Shown here one piece after another: positions 60,199-64,000 of a stretch of DNA of 64,000 nt. Source of the stretch: Planctomycetota bacterium. Its GTDB lineage: Bacteria; Planctomycetota; UBA8742; UBA2392. The translations under genes were made by a program, and so were the position numbers. The notes under the pieces were generated by a model. It saw only the letters and a program-made list of their open reading frames with translations. It did not search any database and was not told the origin of the DNA. The stretch is taken from contig JADKGX010000002.1 in NCBI GenBank assembly GCA_016722065.1, positions 558,001 through 622,000 on the forward strand. The letters run 5' to 3'. Position 1 is the first letter of the stretch. Every line of letters starts with the position of its first letter.

Positions 60199-60972
60199 AT
60201 GCGCAACAACATCCTTACCCTGCTTGTCGGCTTTGTCGTGATGTGCAGCCTGGTGCTGCTGTTCAAGATTGGGCTGGACAAGATGACCGACGCCGAGGCC
60301 GCATCCAGCGACGCCTACGCCAGCGTGGATGTCGACATGAACCGCCGCGCGATTCTGTACCGCGTGAAAACCGGTGACACATTGTGGTCTTTGGCTGACC
60401 GCTTTTATGGCAACGGCCGGCGTTGGACAGAAATCGCCCGTGCCAACGACATTGGCCAGGGGCAGGGTCTGCAATCTGGCGCCGTGATCAAGATTCCACT
60501 GGCCCCCGGCGATTCCCAGCCCGCCATTGAGCAGCCGCCCGTGGAGACCGCGCAACCTATCAGCTACGACGAAGTCGAGCACGCGGTGAACCCCGGCCAG
60601 TTTGCAATCGACGACAACGCCGTAGGGATCACGCTGGCGCGCATTGACCAGGAGGCCTTTCCGGCAGGCGTGATCTGCGTGGCCAGAGCAACCGAACGCC
60701 AGACAGTAACGCTGAACGTTTACGATGCCGCAGGCAGTGTCGATGCACCTGCCGTGGCCGTGTATGAAGGCATTCGTGGCCAGACGCTGTGCGAGATTCG
60801 CGCAGACGACTGCGACGGCGACGGCGAACAGGAAATTTACACGATCTGGCAAAGCGAGAACGGCGGCCCCCTGTCGCGCATCCTGCGTGTCACCGGCGGC
60901 AAACTGGAAGTCGTGGCCGAGACACCCGACGACCCCAACGCCCTGCTGCGCCTGCGCATGAAAGAAAAGTAG
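60199..60972 (+). CDS. Membrane-anchored LysM protein
   Basis: The 257-residue protein has an N-terminal transmembrane anchor (about 5-25) and a LysM domain at about 54-100 (YRVKTGDTLWSLADRFYG, WTEIARANDI, LQSGAVIKIP) that should bind peptidoglycan. The C-terminal part (GITLARIDQEAFPAGVICVARA, ADDCDGDGEQEIYTIWQ) is beta-rich with one DCDGDGEQE loop that could hold calcium. ATG is preceded by GGAA. The unknown gene at 61036 follows after 63 bases on the same strand. Peptidoglycan binding is well supported; the partner function is not known. Confidence 0.8.
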   Translation: MRNNILTLLVGFVVMCSLVLLFKIGLDKMTDAEAASSDAYASVDVDMNRRAILYRVKTGDTLWSLADRFYGNGRRWTEIARANDIGQGQGLQSGAVIKIPLAPGDSQPAIEQPPVETAQPISYDEVEHAVNPGQFAIDDNAVGITLARIDQEAFPAGVICVARATERQTVTLNVYDAAGSVDAPAVAVYEGIRGQTLCEIRADDCDGDGEQEIYTIWQSENGGPLSRILRVTGGKLEVVAETPDDPNALLRLRMKEK

Positions 60973-61035
60973 CGCATTGCTGCACGTCCCGTCCTGCCGC
61001 CACCGCGCGGCCCAGCCAGCCCACCGGAGAGGCGC

Positions 61036-61818
61036 ATGAGCACCATCATGGTTGACCCAGCCGCCTGCGACAGGCTGGCACGCCAGTTCGAAGCCGCCAT
61101 GCAGCGTAGCAGCGGCCGCGACATGGAACTGGAGGCACGGCGCTTTGTCGGCTTTCTGTGCGACCGGCTGGAACGCAACAACCACACCCTGATGGCAGCA
61201 CCCCGCAACCTCCGGCCTGAAGCGGCCCTCAAGGCCGGCTTTTCCTCCCGCCAGGGCGAAAGCGTACTGATGACATGCCTGTTTCTGCTAAACGACCTGA
61301 CGGCGCGTGTTGGCCGCCAGCCGCTGGCGGACTACCTGATCAGCACGCAGACCCGCGCCGGGCGCGCCTTGGCCCGCCGTGTCAGCGGTCGCGGTAACGA
61401 CGATTTGCGCATCAGCAGTGTCCGCTTTGGCGTCGGCGACGGCATCTGGCGCCCACGCGAGATTCTGGCCGCGCCGGCGCCCTTTGCAGGCACCGGCAGC
61501 GTGGCCGCAGGCTTCAAATTTCGGGGCTGCTTTCCCGGTTCGCTCAAGCCGGGCCTGGTGATTGAAAACGAAGGTTACCGTACCTGCCACTTTGTGGCCG
61601 CGCACATCAAGCTGTATGCGCAATATGCCGCGCATGAACCCTGGACAGCATCGCAAGGCGAGGCCTTTGCGTTTCTGGAGCGCGTCGCTCCGATGGAAGC
61701 ACAGGTTTTGGCACTGCGCGGCTTTGACTGCATGGACCTGCTGCGCATTGCGACAAGCAAAACCGCGACCCGGTGGCCATTCGCATTCTGGCCCGCGTGG
61801 TCTGACCCGGGACGCTAA
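61036..61818 (+). CDS. Protein of unknown function
   Basis: The 260-residue protein has no signal peptide or clear membrane helix. Its N-terminal half is helical (CDRLARQFEAAMQ, FVGFLCDRLERNNHTLM, GESVLMTCLFLLNDLTARV) and the C-terminal half mixed (GFKFRGCFPGSLKPGLVIENEGY, FLERVAPMEAQVLALRGFDCMDLLRIA). Trp and Pro cluster at the end. I recognise no family. ATG with GGAGAGG 6-9 bases upstream. It follows the LysM gene. Its TAA stop overlaps the stop of the convergent terC gene by three bases, leaving no room for a terminator. Confidence 0.65.
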   Translation: MSTIMVDPAACDRLARQFEAAMQRSSGRDMELEARRFVGFLCDRLERNNHTLMAAPRNLRPEAALKAGFSSRQGESVLMTCLFLLNDLTARVGRQPLADYLISTQTRAGRALARRVSGRGNDDLRISSVRFGVGDGIWRPREILAAPAPFAGTGSVAAGFKFRGCFPGSLKPGLVIENEGYRTCHFVAAHIKLYAQYAAHEPWTASQGEAFAFLERVAPMEAQVLALRGFDCMDLLRIATSKTATRWPFAFWPAWSDPGR

Positions 61819-62834
61819 TCGACTTTCCGCGGTTCCTCGGGCGCCACGTTGCGCCGGAAAAGCAGCGACAGCCCCATCGTGGCGCCCAGCACACCGCCAA
61901 TGATCGCCAGCGAGTGCCCAATCGGTACCTTGAACGCCGCCATCAGCTGCGGTACTTGCCAAGAGCCCAGGGTAAATGCCGGCAGGCCCAGCGCCCCCAC
62001 CATCTTTACACCCACAAAGCACAGCACCACGGCAAGCCCGTACTTCAAAAAGCGAAACGCCGCCATGATGCCGGCCAGCGCAAAGTACAAAGACCGCAAG
62101 CCCATGATCGCAAAGGCGTTGCTGGCGTAGACAACCAGCGGGTCGGCCCTGCCGGTTTGCGGGTCCAGGGCGATAGCGAGCACTGCAGGAATCGAGTCGA
62201 GGGCAAACACGACATCCGTGATCTCGACCAGAATCAACCCCACGAACAGCATCGTGGCAAAGCGCTTGCCATTTTCGCGCACCCAAAAGGCAGGGCCGCC
62301 AACATCTGCCTTGACCGGCAGCAGCTTGCTGACGGCACGAACGATCAAGCTCTTTTTGGGGTCCAGTTGGCTCTCGCCTTGAAACAGCAGCTTGATCCCC
62401 GTGAGAATCAGCAGGCCGCCAAAGACGTACATCAACCAGTGGAATTGCTCGATCAACGCCACACCGGCAAAAATGAACACAGCCCGCAGGGCCAGCGCCC
62501 CCAGTACACCCCAGAACAGCAGCTTGTGCTGATGCTCGCGTTTGATGCCTAGCGCGGAAAAGATCACGGCAAACACGAACAGGTTGTCGACACTCAAGGC
62601 CAGTTCGATGACATAACCCGCCAGGTACTGCTGCGCCCGCGCGGGGCCGAATCCGTAATCGCCCAACAGGGCAATCAGGCCACCAAAGCCGAGTGCGATG
62701 GCAATCCAGGCAGCACTCCAGATCATCGATTCGCGCAACGTAACTGCGTGCGGCTTCTTGTGCAGCACGAACAGGTCGAGCACCAGCACAGTCAGGATCA
62801 CTACGCCGAACAAACCCCACATGAACCCATGCAT
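61815..62834 (-). CDS. TerC/Alx-family integral membrane protein
   Basis: The 339-residue polytopic protein has at least eight hydrophobic helices and the TerC hallmarks: Asp-containing ELALSVDNLFVFAVIF early and EITDVVFALDSIPAVLAI in the middle. SNAFAIMGLRSLYFALAG and a conserved final helix follow. Relatives (Alx, YceF-type, MntX-like) export manganese or help co-translocational metal loading. ATG 62834 is chosen; a TTG two codons earlier also opens the frame. No yybP-ykoY (manganese) riboswitch is visible upstream. It is divergent from the GT2 gene with very little space between, so promoters must overlap coding sequence or leaders. Confidence 0.9.
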   Translation of the reverse strand: MHGFMWGLFGVVILTVLVLDLFVLHKKPHAVTLRESMIWSAAWIAIALGFGGLIALLGDYGFGPARAQQYLAGYVIELALSVDNLFVFAVIFSALGIKREHQHKLLFWGVLGALALRAVFIFAGVALIEQFHWLMYVFGGLLILTGIKLLFQGESQLDPKKSLIVRAVSKLLPVKADVGGPAFWVRENGKRFATMLFVGLILVEITDVVFALDSIPAVLAIALDPQTGRADPLVVYASNAFAIMGLRSLYFALAGIMAAFRFLKYGLAVVLCFVGVKMVGALGLPAFTLGSWQVPQLMAAFKVPIGHSLAIIGGVLGATMGLSLLFRRNVAPEEPRKVD

Positions 62835-62902
62835 GTCCAAAGCAGATGCTCCAGGTACGCGGGTCGCTTGTGATCCGGCTCGTCGCCGTTATCTTCGGCG
62901 CC

Positions 62903-63658
62903 ATGGGCGTCGAATCAAACGTGGCTGTGGTGGATCGACCTGCGGGGAAAGCGGGCAAGAAGTTGTCGGTGGTTATACCGGCCTACAACGAGGCCGCTAC
63001 AATACACAAGATTCTTGATCTTGTAATTGCAGCCCCCGTGAACCTCTTCCTGGAGTTGATTGTCGTCGACGACGGCAGCCGCGACGGCACCAGTGAAGCT
63101 GTGCAGGCATGGGCGCAGTCGCACCAACACCGTGCCGGTCTGGATGTAAAGGTGGTGCGCAAGGACAACGGCGGCAAGGGCACGGCCGTGCGACGCGGAA
63201 TTGCGGAAAGCACCGGCGACTTCGTTCTGATCCAGGACGCCGATCTGGAATACGAACCCGCGGATTACCCGCGCCTGCTGCAGCCCTTGGTAGATGGCGA
63301 AGTTGACGTCGTTTATGGAAGCCGCATTCTTGGCCCCGACAAGGGCGGCACGTTCATGTTCTATCTGGGCGGCCGGGTCGTGACACTGGCTACGAACCTG
63401 CTGTACTTCTGCTGGATCAGCGACGAGCCCACCTGCTACAAGGTGTTTCGAGGCGACTTGATCCGCAGCATTCCTCTGGTGTGCAAGGGCTTTGAGTTCT
63501 GCCCCGAAGTTACGGCCAAGGTCCTCAAGCGCGGGCACCGCATCAAGGACGTGCCTATCCGCTATCACCCGCGCACAGTGCAGGAAGGCAAGAAGATCCG
63601 CGCACGTGACGGTTTCATTGCGCTGTGGGAACTGCTCAAATGGCGGTTTGTGGGCTGA
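62903..63658 (+). CDS. Family 2 glycosyltransferase, dolichyl-phosphate-mannose-synthase-like
   Basis: The 251-residue GT-A enzyme has KLSVVIPAYNEAATI, VVDDGSRDGT, GGKGTAVRRGIAESTGDFVLIQDADLEYEP (metal-binding DAD) and VVYGSRILG. A C-terminal GFEFCPEVTAKVLKRGHRIKDVPIRYHPR follows. This ending is typical of polyprenyl-phosphate glycosyl synthases. It lacks C-terminal transmembrane helices, so it would act at the membrane surface. ATG 62903 is used; ATG 62846 would add 19 hydrophobic residues (LVIRLVAVIFGA) and cannot be excluded. The downstream gene starts 4 bases after its stop. The sugar is unknown. Confidence 0.85.
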   Translation: MGVESNVAVVDRPAGKAGKKLSVVIPAYNEAATIHKILDLVIAAPVNLFLELIVVDDGSRDGTSEAVQAWAQSHQHRAGLDVKVVRKDNGGKGTAVRRGIAESTGDFVLIQDADLEYEPADYPRLLQPLVDGEVDVVYGSRILGPDKGGTFMFYLGGRVVTLATNLLYFCWISDEPTCYKVFRGDLIRSIPLVCKGFEFCPEVTAKVLKRGHRIKDVPIRYHPRTVQEGKKIRARDGFIALWELLKWRFVG

Positions 63659-63662
63659 TTGC

Positions 63663-64000
63663 ATGACAGACAAAAAAGACACGCAACCGCAGGAACCACC
63701 CGAACCTACGCTGCCCTTGACCGTGGACAGCCCGATTTTCTGGGCCGAGGAGCTAATCGACCACGTGGAGCTTCGCAAATTCTACTCCCAGCGCGGCATC
63801 AAGTGTTTTGCCTGCTGCTGCGTAGAGGTCGAAACCTTCGCCCAGGGTGCCAAAGTGCACGCCGGCGGCCCACACGGAGCCTTTGATGCCGCCCAGGTGG
63901 TCCAGGAACTCAACCTGCTGGCCAAGCAGCACCCCTTTGACGCCAAAACACAGTACAACCCCGGCCTCTTGGCCCGGGCCATGGACTTTCTGTTTCCCTC
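63663..64000 (+). CDS. DUF1858-like protein, cut by the window end
   Basis: The first 112 codons of a gene that runs off the window. After a Pro/Glu-rich start it has SPIFWAEELIDHVELRKFYSQRGIKCFACCCVEVETFAQGAK, then FDAAQVVQELNLLA. The C-x-x-C-C-C cluster followed by 'VETFAQGA...QVVQELN' resembles DUF1858, a small disulfide-type or metal-binding domain in hybrid-cluster and oxidoreductase contexts. It starts 4 bases after the glycosyltransferase stop, so they are an operon. What follows beyond 64000 is unknown. Confidence 0.5.
   Translation, partial: MTDKKDTQPQEPPEPTLPLTVDSPIFWAEELIDHVELRKFYSQRGIKCFACCCVEVETFAQGAKVHAGGPHGAFDAAQVVQELNLLAKQHPFDAKTQYNPGLLARAMDFLFP

Noticed and set aside
60149..60218. 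AACATCCTTACC occurs twice, about 57 bases apart, before and inside the start of the LysM gene.
   Set aside because: A 12-base direct repeat with no symmetry or further copies; likely chance or a minor duplication.
61815..62902. A manganese (yybP-ykoY) riboswitch upstream of terC.
   Set aside because: The divergent gene starts within about 70 bases of terC, and no conserved riboswitch loops are visible in that space.

Overview
The window is about 64 kb of G+C-rich bacterial chromosome (roughly 60% by eye). It carries ordinary housekeeping genes and no insertion sequence, prophage, CRISPR array, rRNA or recognisable tRNA. The best taxonomic marker is a 51-residue gene at 58889..59044 (minus). 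It matches the 'small basic protein' regarded as a signature of the Planctomycetes-Verrucomicrobia-Chlamydiae (PVC) superphylum. An ftsW-murG-murC-murB-ddl-ftsQ-like cluster that is not followed by ftsA or ftsZ also fits a planctomycete-type genome. Lipoproteins, a probable outer-membrane beta-barrel and many Sec-exported proteins indicate a diderm envelope. My reading is an uncultured Planctomycetota member; the phylum call is an inference.

Layout. 1-8.1 kb: YceI lipoprotein, DUF1704 putative peptidase, ffh, an anchored SRPBCC protein, a YgiQ-type radical SAM protein and a small catalase-like protein. 8.2-17.6 kb: a zinc-ribbon Ser/Thr kinase; a minus-strand set (acyl-CoA dehydrogenase-like protein, leaderless PhnD-like binding protein, TusA-like/diiron fusion, DUF5655-like protein); and a class III cyclase/STAND ATPase/TPR regulator. 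17.7-21.5 kb: an SRP54 M-domain-like protein, rpsP, an EF-hand/HEAT lipoprotein, an HhH-GPD-like protein and sucD. 21.7-28 kb: an FHA-TM-CAP protein and a 1016-residue exported protein of unknown family. 28.2-37.5 kb: envelope proteins, including two secretin-N-like exported proteins and a four-gene HEAT/TPR-VWA/GATase-lipoprotein operon. 37.5-43.3 kb: rodA, divergent from a sigma70-coiled-coil-membrane protein operon. 43.4-49.4 kb: beta-barrel protein, charged exported protein, bioA, pseudopilin, a strongly structured non-coding stretch and a lamin-tail lipoprotein. 49.5-57.6 kb: the mur/fts cluster. 57.6-64 kb: aminotransferase, PVC small basic protein, two unknown proteins, a LysM protein, TerC, a GT2 and a DUF1858-like gene cut by the window end.

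How the genes fit together. Much of the window concerns the envelope: peptidoglycan precursors (MurC, MurB, Ddl, MurG), SEDS proteins (RodA, FtsW), LysM, lipoproteins and exported scaffolds. Signalling genes (kinase, cyclase, FHA protein, sigma factor) are interspersed. Small overlaps (TAATG, TGATG, ATGA) point to translational coupling in several operons.

Most worth a second look: the stand-alone SRP M-domain-like protein beside rpsP; the multi-hairpin RNA candidate at 48191-48536; mutually exclusive hairpins over the ribosome-binding site of the acyl-CoA dehydrogenase-like gene; a predicted Gln at position +1 after signal-peptide cleavage in six of seven exported proteins; a Ser-to-Cys change in MurB; and a five-copy AGGA repeat upstream of the PVC small basic protein. 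All homology calls come from reading motifs; no database search was run.
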